NCBI RefSeq assembly: GCF_030147005.1
Contig: NZ_JASLAW010000095.1
Location: forward strand, 62,001 to 126,000
Reading direction: 5' to 3'
DNA length: 64,000 bases
DNA from: Pseudomonas sp.
Lineage (GTDB): Bacteria; Pseudomonadota; Gammaproteobacteria; Pseudomonadales; Pseudomonadaceae
Positions 26,361 to 34,855 of this stretch are shown here, one piece after another; the first letter of the stretch is position 1, and every line of letters begins with the position of its first letter. Made by a program: the position numbers and the translations under genes. The notes beneath the pieces were generated by a model. That model was given only the letters and a program-made list of their open reading frames with translations. It ran no database searches and had not been told where the DNA came from.

Positions 26361-26389
26361 CTGCAAGCCACAGGATTAGTGGCTTGCAG
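26361..26389 (+). terminator. Perfect 11-bp stem hairpin after rarD
   Basis: CTGCAAGCCAC and GTGGCTTGCAG pair perfectly with a 7-nt loop, 20 bp past the rarD stop. No T run follows on the plus strand, so it is either a 3'-end stabiliser or a Rho-assisted stop. Confidence 0.5.
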
Positions 26390-26404
26390 CGATTCACCCC
26401 AAGG

Positions 26405-26525
26405 TTATCCACAACCTGATCCCCGCCATTTGTGCACAAGCCCTTGAAACTGCTCGTTTTTTGCGCAATTGGCGAAGAGCCACGGCCAGCGTGGCCTGGC
26501 GTCGGGTCTCTACAGGTTATCCACA
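26405..26525. promoter_or_regulatory. DnaA-box cluster between rarD and gcvR-like gene
   Basis: TTATCCACA occurs twice on the plus strand (26405-26413 and 26517-26525), each a perfect DnaA box. TGTGCACAA between them (about 26431-26439) differs from a minus-strand box at one base. No replication gene lies nearby. It could be a DnaA-titration or DnaA-regulated site. Confidence 0.5.
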
Positions 26526-26547
26526 GGCCCATGCAAGATTTCCATGC

Positions 26548-26567
26548 ATAACCTCACCCGAGGTTAT
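26548..26567 (-). terminator. Hairpin at the end of the gcvR-like gene
   Basis: ATAACCTC and GAGGTTAT pair with a 4-nt loop and include the stop codon (26564-26566). No T run follows on the minus strand, so termination strength is doubtful. Confidence 0.35.
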
Positions 26568-27076
26568 TCATCGTTGCGCAGTTCCACCATCAGGTCGTCC
26601 GCCAGGGTTTCCAGAGATGCCTGCAAAGTCTCCAGGGATAAGGTTGAGGGCACTTGCAACAAGGCCTCGGCGTTGAACAGCGGATCGCCGCTCATCGGGG
26701 CCGGGCGCACATCGGTGCTCAAGCGCTCCAGGTTGACGCCCTGCTTGCTCAACAACGCGGTGATCTCCCGCACGATGCCGGAGCGATCGTTGCCCACCAG
26801 GGTCATCACAATCGGTTTGGAGGCCGGAGCCTGCCCCGAACTGCCCTCACCCACCAGCACGCGAATGCCGTGTGTGGATAAATCCTCCAGCGCCCCCACC
26901 AGCGCCTGGCGACGCTCGGCAGGAACACTCACGCGCAAGATCCCGGCGAACTGCCCGGCCATATGAGCCATGCGGCTTTCCAGCCAATTGCCATCGTGGG
27001 CAGCGATGTTCTGCGCGATGCGTTCAACCAGGCCGGGTTTGTCGGCGGCAATAATTGTGAGTACAAGATGGTCCAT
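26564..27076 (-). CDS. GcvR-like tandem ACT-domain protein
   Basis: This 170-residue protein is made of two ACT domains: the first begins M-D-H-L-V-L-T-I-I-A-A-D-K-P-G-L-V, the second P-I-V-M-T-L-V-G-N-D-R-S-G-I-V-R-E-I. That is the layout of the glycine cleavage system repressor accessory protein GcvR, which senses glycine and restrains GcvA. No gcv genes are in the window. It is transcribed toward rarD; a REPIN lies upstream. Confidence 0.85.
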   Translation of the reverse strand: MDHLVLTIIAADKPGLVERIAQNIAAHDGNWLESRMAHMAGQFAGILRVSVPAERRQALVGALEDLSTHGIRVLVGEGSSGQAPASKPIVMTLVGNDRSGIVREITALLSKQGVNLERLSTDVRPAPMSGDPLFNAEALLQVPSTLSLETLQASLETLADDLMVELRNDE

Positions 27077-27123
27077 GGCACAGTCCCCTCGATTGGTTGA
27101 TATCGATTATAGGCACACACCTT

Positions 27124-27212
27124 GCGGGAGCGGGCTTGCTCGCGAAAGCGCAGGGTCAGCCCGCGAATCTGCTGGCTGACACAGCGTATTGGCGAGCAAG
27201 CCCGCTCCCACA
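27124..27212. repeat. REPIN upstream of the gcvR-like gene
   Basis: GCGGGAGCGGGCTTGCTCGCG at the left is mirrored by GCGAGCAAGCCCGCTCCCAC at the right. It occupies the first half of the 380-bp gap between gcvR-like and glcB. Confidence 0.85.
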
Positions 27213-27376
27213 TAAGCCAGCGCCAGCCGATCAGTCGGACAACAAATCGTGTACCATTTTTATATTTATCTGGAACAATCCAATAGTTTTTTGAGAACAT
27301 CCGGTTCTCCGCTGTGACCGTACGACCAAAGTGGGTCGCTAAACGACGTATTTAGTCTAATTTTCACAACCGCAAG

Positions 27377-27414
27377 TCATCATGTAGTATGCCCAACCGT
27401 GCACTACATAATGA
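27377..27414. promoter_or_regulatory. Long inverted repeat upstream of glcB
   Basis: TCATCATGTAGT and ACTACATAATGA are 12-bp arms with one mismatch and a 14-bp spacer, 43 bp before the glcB start. They may be an operator for a glyoxylate/glycolate regulator or a leader hairpin. TAGTCTAAT just upstream (27353-27361) could serve as a -10. Confidence 0.5.
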
Positions 27415-27456
27415 AAATCTGAAAAAGCGCATAAGCTCCGCAGAGTGAGGCAAGCA

Positions 27457-29634
27457 ATGACTGAACACGTTCAAGTCGGTGGCCTGCAGGTCGCCAAAGT
27501 CCTGTTCGACTTCGTGAACAACGAAGCCATTCCCGGTACCGGCATCACTGCCGACCAGTTCTGGGCCGGTGCCGACAAGGTCATCCACGACCTGGCCCCG
27601 AAGAACAAAGCCCTGCTCGCCAAACGCGACGATTTCCAGGCGCGCATCGATACCTGGCACCAGACCCATGCCGGCCAGGCCCACGACCCGGTGGCCTACA
27701 AAGCCTTCCTGCAAGACATCGGCTACCTGCTGCCAGAAGCGGCAGACTTCCAGGCCTCGACCCAAAACGTCGACGACGAAATCGCGCGCATGGCCGGCCC
27801 TCAGTTGGTGGTGCCGGTGATGAACGCCCGCTTCGCCCTCAACGCCTCCAATGCGCGCTGGGGCTCGCTGTATGACGCGCTGTACGGCACCGACGCCATC
27901 AGCGAAGCCAACGGCGCTGAAAAGGGCAAGGGCTACAACAAGGTGCGCGGCGACAAAGTCATTGCCTTCGCCCGTGCGTTCCTCGACGAAGCCGCGCCGC
28001 TCAGCGCCGGCAGCCACGTTGACGCCACCGGCTACAAGATCGTCGACGGCACGCTGATCGTCAGCCTCAAGGGCGGCAGCAACAGTGGCCTGCGTGACGA
28101 TGCGCAGTTGATCGGTTTCCAGGGCCCCGCGGCCGAGCCGATTGCGATCCTGCTCAAGCACAACGGCCTGCACTTCGAGCTCCAGATCGACGCCAGCACC
28201 CCGGTCGGCCAGACCGACGCCGCCGGCGTCAAAGACGTGCTGATGGAAGCCGCACTCACCACCATCATGGACTGCGAAGACTCCGTCGCCGCCGTGGATG
28301 CCGACGACAAAGTGGTGATCTACCGCAACTGGCTCGGCCTGATGAAGGGCGACCTGGCCGAAGAAGTGGCCAAGGGCGGCAAGACCTTTACCCGCACCAT
28401 GAACCCTGACCGCGTCTACACCGGCGCGGACGGCAACGACGTGACCCTGCACGGCCGTTCGCTGCTGTTTGTGCGCAACGTTGGCCATTTGATGACCATT
28501 GACGCGATCCTCGATAAAGACGGCAATGAAGTGCCGGAAGGCATCCTCGACGGCCTGCTCACCAGCCTGGCCGCAATCCACAGCCTCAACGGCAACAGCA
28601 CGCGCAAGAACAGCCGCACCGGCTCCGTGTACATCGTCAAACCGAAGATGCATGGCCCGGAAGAAGCGGCGTTTACCAACGAGCTGTTCGGCCGCATCGA
28701 AGATGTGCTGAACCTGCCGCGTAACACGCTGAAAGTCGGGATCATGGACGAGGAACGCCGCACCACGGTCAACCTCAAGGCGTGCATCAAGGCCGCCAGC
28801 GAGCGTGTGGTGTTTATCAACACCGGCTTCCTCGACCGTACCGGCGACGAAATCCACACCTCCATGGAAGCCGGCGCGATGGTGCGCAAGGCCGCGATGA
28901 AATCCGAGAAGTGGATCGGCGCCTATGAAAACTGGAACGTCGACATCGGCCTGAGCACCGGCCTGCAAGGTCGCGCGCAGATCGGCAAAGGCATGTGGGC
29001 CATGCCCGACCTGATGGCGGCGATGCTCGAGCAGAAAATCGCCCACCCCTTGGCCGGCGCCAACACCGCTTGGGTGCCCTCGCCAACGGCAGCTGCCTTG
29101 CACGCGTTGCACTATCACAAGGTTGATGTATTCGCCCGCCAGGCCGAACTGGCCAAGCGCGAACGCGCCTCGGTGGACGACATCCTCACCATTCCTCTGG
29201 CCGGCACCACCGATTGGTCCGAAGAAGAGATCCGCAACGAACTGGACAACAACGCCCAGGGCATCCTCGGCTATGTGGTGCGTTGGATCGACCAGGGCGT
29301 CGGCTGCTCCAAAGTGCCGGACATCAACGACGTGGGCCTGATGGAAGACCGCGCCACCCTGCGCATCTCCAGCCAGCACATCGCCAACTGGTTGCGCCAC
29401 GGCATCGTCAACGAAGCCCAGGTGATGGAAAGCCTCAAGCGCATGGCGCCGGTGGTGGACCGTCAGAACGCCGGGGATGCGTTGTACCGCCCGCTGGCAC
29501 CGGACTTCGACAGCAACATCGCGTTCCAGGCGGCGGTGGAGTTGGTGATTGAGGGGACTAAACAGCCTAACGGTTATACCGAGCCGGTGTTGCACCGCAG
29601 GCGTCGGGAGTTCAAGGCTAAAAACGGCCTGTAA
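27457..29634 (+). CDS. glcB: Malate synthase G
   Basis: Malate synthase G (725 residues) condenses glyoxylate with acetyl-CoA to malate. Typical segments are L-T-T-I-M-D-C-E-D-S-V-A-A-V-D, M-H-G-P-E-E-A-A-F-T, G-I-M-D-E-E-R-R-T-T-V-N and the P-S-P-T-A-A-A-L-H region. I use ATG 27457 (GAGG 8 nt upstream) rather than the frame's first start 12 bp earlier. It is a single-gene unit with its own terminator. It would drain glyoxylate from glycine or glycolate oxidation. Confidence 0.97.
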   Translation: MTEHVQVGGLQVAKVLFDFVNNEAIPGTGITADQFWAGADKVIHDLAPKNKALLAKRDDFQARIDTWHQTHAGQAHDPVAYKAFLQDIGYLLPEAADFQASTQNVDDEIARMAGPQLVVPVMNARFALNASNARWGSLYDALYGTDAISEANGAEKGKGYNKVRGDKVIAFARAFLDEAAPLSAGSHVDATGYKIVDGTLIVSLKGGSNSGLRDDAQLIGFQGPAAEPIAILLKHNGLHFELQIDASTPVGQTDAAGVKDVLMEAALTTIMDCEDSVAAVDADDKVVIYRNWLGLMKGDLAEEVAKGGKTFTRTMNPDRVYTGADGNDVTLHGRSLLFVRNVGHLMTIDAILDKDGNEVPEGILDGLLTSLAAIHSLNGNSTRKNSRTGSVYIVKPKMHGPEEAAFTNELFGRIEDVLNLPRNTLKVGIMDEERRTTVNLKACIKAASERVVFINTGFLDRTGDEIHTSMEAGAMVRKAAMKSEKWIGAYENWNVDIGLSTGLQGRAQIGKGMWAMPDLMAAMLEQKIAHPLAGANTAWVPSPTAAALHALHYHKVDVFARQAELAKRERASVDDILTIPLAGTTDWSEEEIRNELDNNAQGILGYVVRWIDQGVGCSKVPDINDVGLMEDRATLRISSQHIANWLRHGIVNEAQVMESLKRMAPVVDRQNAGDALYRPLAPDFDSNIAFQAAVELVIEGTKQPNGYTEPVLHRRRREFKAKNGL

Positions 29635-29637
29635 ATG

Positions 29638-29669
29638 AAAAAGCCCTGATCGAGAGATCAGGGCTTTTT
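29638..29669 (+). terminator. glcB: Rho-independent terminator of glcB
   Basis: GCCCTGATC (29643-29651) and GATCAGGGC (29656-29664) form a perfect stem with a GAGA loop, with five A before and five T after, so it can also act on the minus strand. Confidence 0.92.
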
Positions 29670-29702
29670 CAGTTTAGCGGCGTGAATACGGTCAGGTGCG
29701 CG

Positions 29703-29725
29703 CGCTGGCTTGCCTGCGAAGAGGC
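29703..29725. repeat. Degenerate half REP after glcB
   Basis: GCTGGCTTGCCTGCGAAGAGG resembles one arm of the REPINs elsewhere in the window; no mirrored partner is seen. Confidence 0.4.
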
Positions 29726-29742
29726 GACTCTCACCACCGGAA

Positions 29743-30189
29743 TCAGGACGTCATCCCCAACTCCCGCTTGACCAGCGTCAACAACTTCGCGCTATCAATG
29801 GGCTTGAGCAAAAAATCCACCACGCTCAAATGCATTGCGTCGATCACATCCGGCGCCTCCGCGTCCCCCGACATGATGATGATCGGCAGCGCCGCACGGG
29901 TTGACTCACGCACTTGGCGGATCAACTCCAGGCCGTTACTGGGCCGCATGCGCAGGTCGGTGATCAACAAACCGATGGAGCTGCTCGACGTCAATAAATG
30001 CCATGCCGCTTCACCACTGTTGGCGGTCATGCAGCGAATGCCGTCCAGCCCGAGGATTTCCGCCAGCAGTTCACGCGCATCTTTGTCGTCGTCCACGATC
30101 AATACGCGTTGGGGCGGTAAATCAGGCTCCAGCATCACGGCGCTCAGCGCCTCGCGCTCGGCATCACTCAAAATATCGTGGTCGGACAT
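29743..30189 (-). CDS. Single-domain response regulator (CheY-like receiver)
   Basis: This 148-residue protein is a receiver domain (about residues 27-145): acidic pocket V-D-D-D, phosphoacceptor D in L-L-I-T-D-L-R-M, and K in F-L-L-K-P-I-D. A ~25-residue N-terminal extension precedes it and no output domain follows. I use ATG 30189, preceded by GAGAA, rather than the frame's first ATG at 30255. No histidine kinase is adjacent, so its partner is unknown. Confidence 0.85.
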   Translation of the reverse strand: MSDHDILSDAEREALSAVMLEPDLPPQRVLIVDDDKDARELLAEILGLDGIRCMTANSGEAAWHLLTSSSSIGLLITDLRMRPSNGLELIRQVRESTRAALPIIIMSGDAEAPDVIDAMHLSVVDFLLKPIDSAKLLTLVKRELGMTS

Positions 30190-30395
30190 ACATTTCTCAG
30201 CAATTTTCTTCAATCCTCCAGCACAGATGTCAGACATCGCTGGAAGGGCGTTCAATGTGCACTTCGTCGGAAAGTTTGGCTAGTGGGCGTTCCATGGGTT
30301 TTGGACGATAGCCTCGTAAGGTTTTTCCCTAGTTTGCGCAGGTTTCAACGACCTAGACTTACGTCCAATGGGCACCCGCCGCGCAGGGGTCGACC

Positions 30396-32357
30396 ATGCA
30401 GCACGATAACGACAAAAAAACTGCGGTCACTGTTATGAGTAAAGCTGATGCTTTCACGCAGGCGGGTAAAACCGCCGTGTTGCAGAACATCCACGGCACC
30501 CTGCAATTGCTGCAACGCTTCCCGCCGTTCAATCAGATGGAAAACGCGCACCTGGCGTTTCTGGTGGAGCAGTGCCAACTGCGCTTCTATGGCCCCGGCG
30601 AAAGTATCCTCAAACCGTCGGGCGGGCCGGTCGAGCATTTTTATATCGTCAAGCAAGGCCGCGTGGTCGGCGAGCGCCCGGACTCGACGGACACCACCTT
30701 CGAAATCACCACGGGCGAGTGCTTCCCCCTCGCCGCCTTGCTCGGTGAGCGCGCCACTCGCACCGAGCACAAAGCCGCCGAAGACACCTTTTGCCTGCAA
30801 CTGAACAAGATGGCGTTCATCAAGCTGTTCGCCCTGTCCAGCCCGTTTCGTGACTTCGCCCTGCGCGGAGTCAGCAGCCTGCTCGACCAGGTCAACCAGC
30901 AGGTGCGGCAAAAAGCCGTGGAAACCCTCGGCACCCAATACTCGTTGAACACCCACCTCGGCGAACTGGCCATGCGCCACCCGGTCACGTGCAGCCCGGA
31001 CACCGCGCTGCGCGAAGCGGTGACGCTGATGCACGAGCAGCAAGTCGGCAGCATTGTGATTGTGGATGAACACAAGGCGCCGCTGGGCATCTTCACCTTG
31101 CGCGACCTGCGCCAGGTGGTGGCCGACGGTACCAGTGATTTCAGCCAAGGCATCGCCGGCCATATGACCCAGGCGCCTTTCTTTTTGAGCCCGGACCACA
31201 CCGCGTTCGACGCGGCGATCGCCATGACCGAGCGGCACATCGCCCATGTGTGCCTGGTGAAAGACCAGCGCCTGTGTGGCGTGGTATCGGAGCGCGATCT
31301 GTTTTCCCTGCAGCGCGTCGACCTGGTGCACCTGGCGCGTACCATCCGCAACGCGTCCCGGGTCGAGCAACTGGTGGCGATCCGCGGCGAAATCGGCCAA
31401 CTGGTCGAGCGCATGCTGGCCCACGGCGCGTCGTCCACCCAGATCACCCACATTATTACGTTGCTTAACGATCACACCGTGTGCCGGGTAATCGAGCTGA
31501 CCCTGGCGGAAAAAGGCGACCCCGGCGTGCCCTTCAGTTGGCTGTGTTTTGGCAGCGAAGGCCGTCGCGAACAGACGCTGTACACCGATCAAGACAACGG
31601 CATTCTGTTCGAAGCCAAAGACGCCGTTGAAGCCGCCGACATTCGCGAACGCCTGTTGCCCCTGGCGCAGCAGATCAACCAGAGCCTGGCGCTGTGCGGC
31701 TTCAGCCTGTGCAAGGGCAATATCATGGCCGGCAACCCTGAGCTGTGCCTGTCACGGGGCGAGTGGGCCCGGCGTTTTGCCGCGTTCATTCGCGAAGCAA
31801 CGCCGGAGAACCTGCTGGGTTCAAGTATCTATTTCGACTTGCGGGTGGTGTGGGGCGACGAGCAGGGTTGCGAGCAACTGCGTCAGGGCATTCTGGATCA
31901 GGTGGCGGATAACCGGCTGTTCCAGCGCATGCTCGCCGACAATGCCTTACGCCAGCGCCCACCCGTAGGGCGCTTTCGCGAATTTGTGCTGACGCGCAAA
32001 CATGGTGAAAAAGCCACCCTTGATCTCAAGGTGCAGGGCCTCACGCCGTTTGTCGACGGTGCGCGCCTGCTGGCCCTGGCCCATGGCGTCCACGCCAACA
32101 ACACCCTGGAGCGGCTGCGCCAGTTGGTCGCTAAAGACGTGATCGAGCCGCTCGATGGCGCCGCGTATGAAGAGGCCTATCACTTCATTCAACAAACCCG
32201 CATGCAGCAGCACCAGGTACAGACGCGGGAAAACCAGCCGTATTCCAACCGCGTCGATCCCGACAGCCTCAACCACCTCGACCGGCGCATCCTGCGCGAA
32301 TCCCTGCGTCAGGCCCAGCGCCTGCAAAGCAGCCTGGCCTTGCGGTATCAACTGTGA
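30396..32357 (+). CDS. cNMP-binding/CBS/DUF294 putative nucleotidyltransferase
   Basis: This 653-residue protein has, in order, a cyclic-nucleotide-binding-like domain (~30-160), two CBS repeats (~190-310, e.g. M-R-H-P-V-T-C-S-P-D-T-A-L-R-E-A), a DUF294 nucleotidyltransferase-like core (F-G-S-E-G-R-R-E-Q-T-L-Y-T-D-Q-D-N, ~395) and a DUF294 C-terminal domain. Such proteins usually pair with a DnaQ-like exonuclease, as here (overlap GTGA), and in other pseudomonads lie near acetate uptake genes. The signal bound is unknown. An internal ATG at 30435 could be the true start. Confidence 0.88.
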   Translation: MQHDNDKKTAVTVMSKADAFTQAGKTAVLQNIHGTLQLLQRFPPFNQMENAHLAFLVEQCQLRFYGPGESILKPSGGPVEHFYIVKQGRVVGERPDSTDTTFEITTGECFPLAALLGERATRTEHKAAEDTFCLQLNKMAFIKLFALSSPFRDFALRGVSSLLDQVNQQVRQKAVETLGTQYSLNTHLGELAMRHPVTCSPDTALREAVTLMHEQQVGSIVIVDEHKAPLGIFTLRDLRQVVADGTSDFSQGIAGHMTQAPFFLSPDHTAFDAAIAMTERHIAHVCLVKDQRLCGVVSERDLFSLQRVDLVHLARTIRNASRVEQLVAIRGEIGQLVERMLAHGASSTQITHIITLLNDHTVCRVIELTLAEKGDPGVPFSWLCFGSEGRREQTLYTDQDNGILFEAKDAVEAADIRERLLPLAQQINQSLALCGFSLCKGNIMAGNPELCLSRGEWARRFAAFIREATPENLLGSSIYFDLRVVWGDEQGCEQLRQGILDQVADNRLFQRMLADNALRQRPPVGRFREFVLTRKHGEKATLDLKVQGLTPFVDGARLLALAHGVHANNTLERLRQLVAKDVIEPLDGAAYEEAYHFIQQTRMQQHQVQTRENQPYSNRVDPDSLNHLDRRILRESLRQAQRLQSSLALRYQL

Positions 32358-33061
32358 GCCTGTTCAGTTGGCTGCGCACGAAAAAACCCATGCTCGACGC
32401 GGCGCAGCAGCAACGCCTGGCCCAACTGCGCCTGCCCGCAGCGCTGGGCACCGGCTCGTTGCGCAGCCAGCGCTGGGTGGTGGTCGACCTGGAAACCAGC
32501 GGCCTGCACCTCAACCGCGACCAGGTGCTGTCCATCGGCGCCGTGGTGATCGAGGACGGTGCGGTGGACTTCTCGCAGATGTTCGAACGCACCCTGCAAC
32601 GCACCGCCACCAAACCCAGCCCCAGCGTGCTGATCCACGGCCTCGGCCCCAGCGCCATCGCGGCCGGCAGCGACCCGGTGGACGCGCTGCTGGATTTCAT
32701 GGCGTTCGTTGGCGACAGCCCGCTGCTGGCCTTCCATGCGCCGTTCGATCAACACATGCTGGGCCGGGCGCTCAAGGAGAGCCTGGGTTATCGCCTGGCC
32801 CATGTGTTTCTCGATGTGGCCGATATCGCCCCGCTGCTGTGCCCTGAGGCGAACATTCGTGAAGCCGGGCTGGATGAATGGATCAACCATTTCAGGTTGC
32901 AGGTGGGCGAGCGCCATCACGCCAGCGCCGATGCACTGGCGACGGCAGAGCTGATGTTGATCTTGTTCAGCCGCGCGCGCCAGCAACACATCGACACGCC
33001 CCAGGCGCTGCAAGAGCGCTTGAACCAATGGCGGCGGCGTAAACAGGCGCCCTCTTTCTAG
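32354..33061 (+). CDS. DnaQ-like 3'-5' exonuclease
   Basis: This 235-residue protein has the DEDD exonuclease motifs: V-V-V-D-L-E-T-S-G in ExoI, F-H-A-P-F-D in ExoII and H-H-A-S-A-D-A in ExoIII (the His-type, DEDDh). It starts at GTG 32354, overlapping the stop of the DUF294 gene by 4 bp, so the two are translated together. It is too short and differently placed to be the polymerase III epsilon subunit. Confidence 0.88.
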   Translation: MSLFSWLRTKKPMLDAAQQQRLAQLRLPAALGTGSLRSQRWVVVDLETSGLHLNRDQVLSIGAVVIEDGAVDFSQMFERTLQRTATKPSPSVLIHGLGPSAIAAGSDPVDALLDFMAFVGDSPLLAFHAPFDQHMLGRALKESLGYRLAHVFLDVADIAPLLCPEANIREAGLDEWINHFRLQVGERHHASADALATAELMLILFSRARQQHIDTPQALQERLNQWRRRKQAPSF

Positions 33062-33123
33062 CGCACACGGGAACAATCGCCCGACGGAAGCCAATTGCGC
33101 GCACCCGGCGCCTCTGCGACAAT

Positions 33124-33142
33124 CGCGAATAATTCTCGTTAG
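33124..33142. promoter_or_regulatory. Fur-box-like site upstream of the ECF sigma gene
   Basis: Read on the minus strand, ACGAGAATTATTCGC resembles the Pseudomonas Fur core GAGAATNATTC. It lies about 25-40 bp before the sigma gene, as usual for iron-repressed ECF sigma factors. Confidence 0.55.
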
Positions 33143-33165
33143 TTTAAACTTTATTCGGTGATGCC

Positions 33166-33684
33166 TTGTCGTCGGCCCAGACCCCACACAGTGAGCTTGT
33201 TGGCGCGTTGTATCGCGACCATCGTGGCTGGCTGTTGGCCTGGCTGCGGCGCAACGTCGCCTGCCCGAGCCGCGCCGAAGACCTGAGCCAGGACACCTTC
33301 ATGCGCCTGCTGGGCCGTGACGAACTGCGCGCCCCTCGCGAGCCACGCGCCTTTCTGGTTGCGATCGCCAAGGGCTTGCTGTTCGACTACTTCCGCCGCG
33401 CCGCACTGGAACAGGCCTACCTCACCGAATTGATGCTGGTCCCGGAAAGCGAACACCCTTCGCCCGAAGAACAGCAGCTGATCCTTGAAGACCTCAAGGC
33501 CATCGACCGCCTGCTCGGCACGCTGTCGAGCAAAGCCCGCGCCGCCTTCCTCTATAACCGCCTCGACGGCCTGGGCCATGCAGAAATCGCCCAGCGCCTG
33601 GGCGTGTCGGTGCCGCGCGTGCGCCAGTACCTGGCCCAGGGCATTCGCCAGTGCTACATCGCGTTGTATGGCGAACCGTCGTGA
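33166..33684 (+). CDS. ECF sigma factor, FecI type
   Basis: This 172-residue protein has sigma-70 region 2 (A-E-D-L-S-Q-D-T-F-M-R-L-L, near residue 40) and region 4 (G-H-A-E-I-A-Q-R-L-G-V-S-V-P-R-V-R-Q-Y, near 140). It is of the iron-starvation class that drives a TonB receptor gene. The start is TTG 33166 with GGTGA upstream; the nearby ATG at 33161 is out of frame. It overlaps the fecR-like gene by 4 bp (GTGA). Confidence 0.9.
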   Translation: MSSAQTPHSELVGALYRDHRGWLLAWLRRNVACPSRAEDLSQDTFMRLLGRDELRAPREPRAFLVAIAKGLLFDYFRRAALEQAYLTELMLVPESEHPSPEEQQLILEDLKAIDRLLGTLSSKARAAFLYNRLDGLGHAEIAQRLGVSVPRVRQYLAQGIRQCYIALYGEPS

Positions 33685-34649
33685 CCGTGATCAGCGCCAA
33701 ACCGGTTTCGGCCCGCGTGCTGGACGCCGCGATTGCCTGGCAACTGTCCCTCGATTCCGGCGACGGCAGCGCGGTGGAGCAGGAAGAATTCGCCAAGTGG
33801 CTGGCCAGCGATGAAGAACACGCCCGCGCCTGGCGCCAGCTGGGCATGCTCGACCAACGTTTCAGCGCAGCGTCCGGCCCCGCGCGGGCTGCGTTGTTGC
33901 AGTCCCGCCAAAGCGTTCGCCAGCGCCTGCGCAAACTGGGCCGTGGCCTGGCGAGTATCGTGCTGGTGTGCGGGCTGGCGTTGTTTGCCGGTGAGCGGTA
34001 TGTGCCCATCCACTATTGGCTGGCCGATCAACGCACCGCCACCGGCGAGCAGCGCACGATCAAGCTGGCTGACGGCACCCGGATCAATCTCAACACCCAT
34101 AGCGCCATCGACGTGCGTTTCGACGATAAACGCCGTTTGATCGTGTTGCAGGAAGGCGAAATCCTCGTCGAAACCGGCCACAACGATGCGCGCCCGTTCT
34201 ATGTACAAACCCGCGACGGCAGCCTGCGGGCGCTGGGCACGCGGTTTATCGTCAGGCGCGAAGACGAGGCGACGCGTCTGAGCGTGCTGCAATCGGCCGT
34301 GGCCGCCCAGCCCCAGGCGCTGCATCAGGAGCAGGTGTTCAAACAAGGCCAGCAAGTGCTGATGCGCAGCGACGGCCTCGGCCCCCTGCTTGCCGTGCCC
34401 CCGGCCACCGACGCCTGGACCCGCGGCATGCTGGTGGTCGACAACGCCCGCCTGGGCGATGTGGTGGCTGAACTCGGGCGTTACCGCACCGGCCATTTGG
34501 GTGTGGATGACAACGTAGCCGACTTGCGCATCACCGGCAGCTTCCCACTGCACGACATCACCCTGGCGCTCAATGCGTTGTTGCCGACCCTGCCGGTGCG
34601 GATCGAGCAGCACACGCCGTGGTGGGTGACGGTCAAGGGTAAACCTTAG
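33681..34649 (+). CDS. FecR-type anti-sigma/signal transducer
   Basis: This 322-residue protein has an N-terminal DUF4880 sigma-binding domain (D-A-A-I-A-W-Q-L..., W-R-Q-L), one membrane helix (~88-106, I-V-L-V-C-G-L-A-L-F-A), and a periplasmic FecR domain (G-E-Q-R-T-I-K-L-A-D-G-T-R-I-N-L-N-T and L-Q-E-G-E-I-L-V-E-T) with a C-terminal STN-like segment. It should pass the receptor's signal to the sigma factor. The start is GTG 33681, overlapping the sigma gene stop. Confidence 0.9.
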   Translation: MTVISAKPVSARVLDAAIAWQLSLDSGDGSAVEQEEFAKWLASDEEHARAWRQLGMLDQRFSAASGPARAALLQSRQSVRQRLRKLGRGLASIVLVCGLALFAGERYVPIHYWLADQRTATGEQRTIKLADGTRINLNTHSAIDVRFDDKRRLIVLQEGEILVETGHNDARPFYVQTRDGSLRALGTRFIVRREDEATRLSVLQSAVAAQPQALHQEQVFKQGQQVLMRSDGLGPLLAVPPATDAWTRGMLVVDNARLGDVVAELGRYRTGHLGVDDNVADLRITGSFPLHDITLALNALLPTLPVRIEQHTPWWVTVKGKP

Positions 34650-34674
34650 GTTTTGAAGTGCCTGAGCTATTGCT

Positions 34675-34752
34675 TTCGCAGGCCAGCCGGCTCCCCCATT
34701 TTGATCTGTGAGCACATTGAATTGTGGGAAAGGGCTTGCCTGCGATGAGGCC
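34675..34752. repeat. Degenerate REPIN between fecR-like and receptor genes
   Basis: TTCGCAGGCCAGCCGGCTCCC at the left is partly mirrored by TGTGGGAAAGGGCTTGCCTGCGA at the right. It lies inside the iron-uptake unit. Confidence 0.6.
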
Positions 34753-34855
34753 CCGCGGGACGCCCGAGAAAAAATATTTTCACCCCGCCCTATCACTTTT
34801 CGATTCTCGTCCGGCACCTAGGCAATTGAGAAATATTTCCATTCAGGAGCCGCCC

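Noticed and set aside
27364..29595. 743-codon open frame antisense to glcB
   Set aside because: High-GC third positions leave long open frames on the opposite strand; glcB has clear family motifs, SD and terminator, the antisense frame has none.
33161..33163. ATG as start of the ECF sigma gene
   Set aside because: Out of frame with the sigma domains; TTG 33166 is in frame and has GGTGA at suitable distance.
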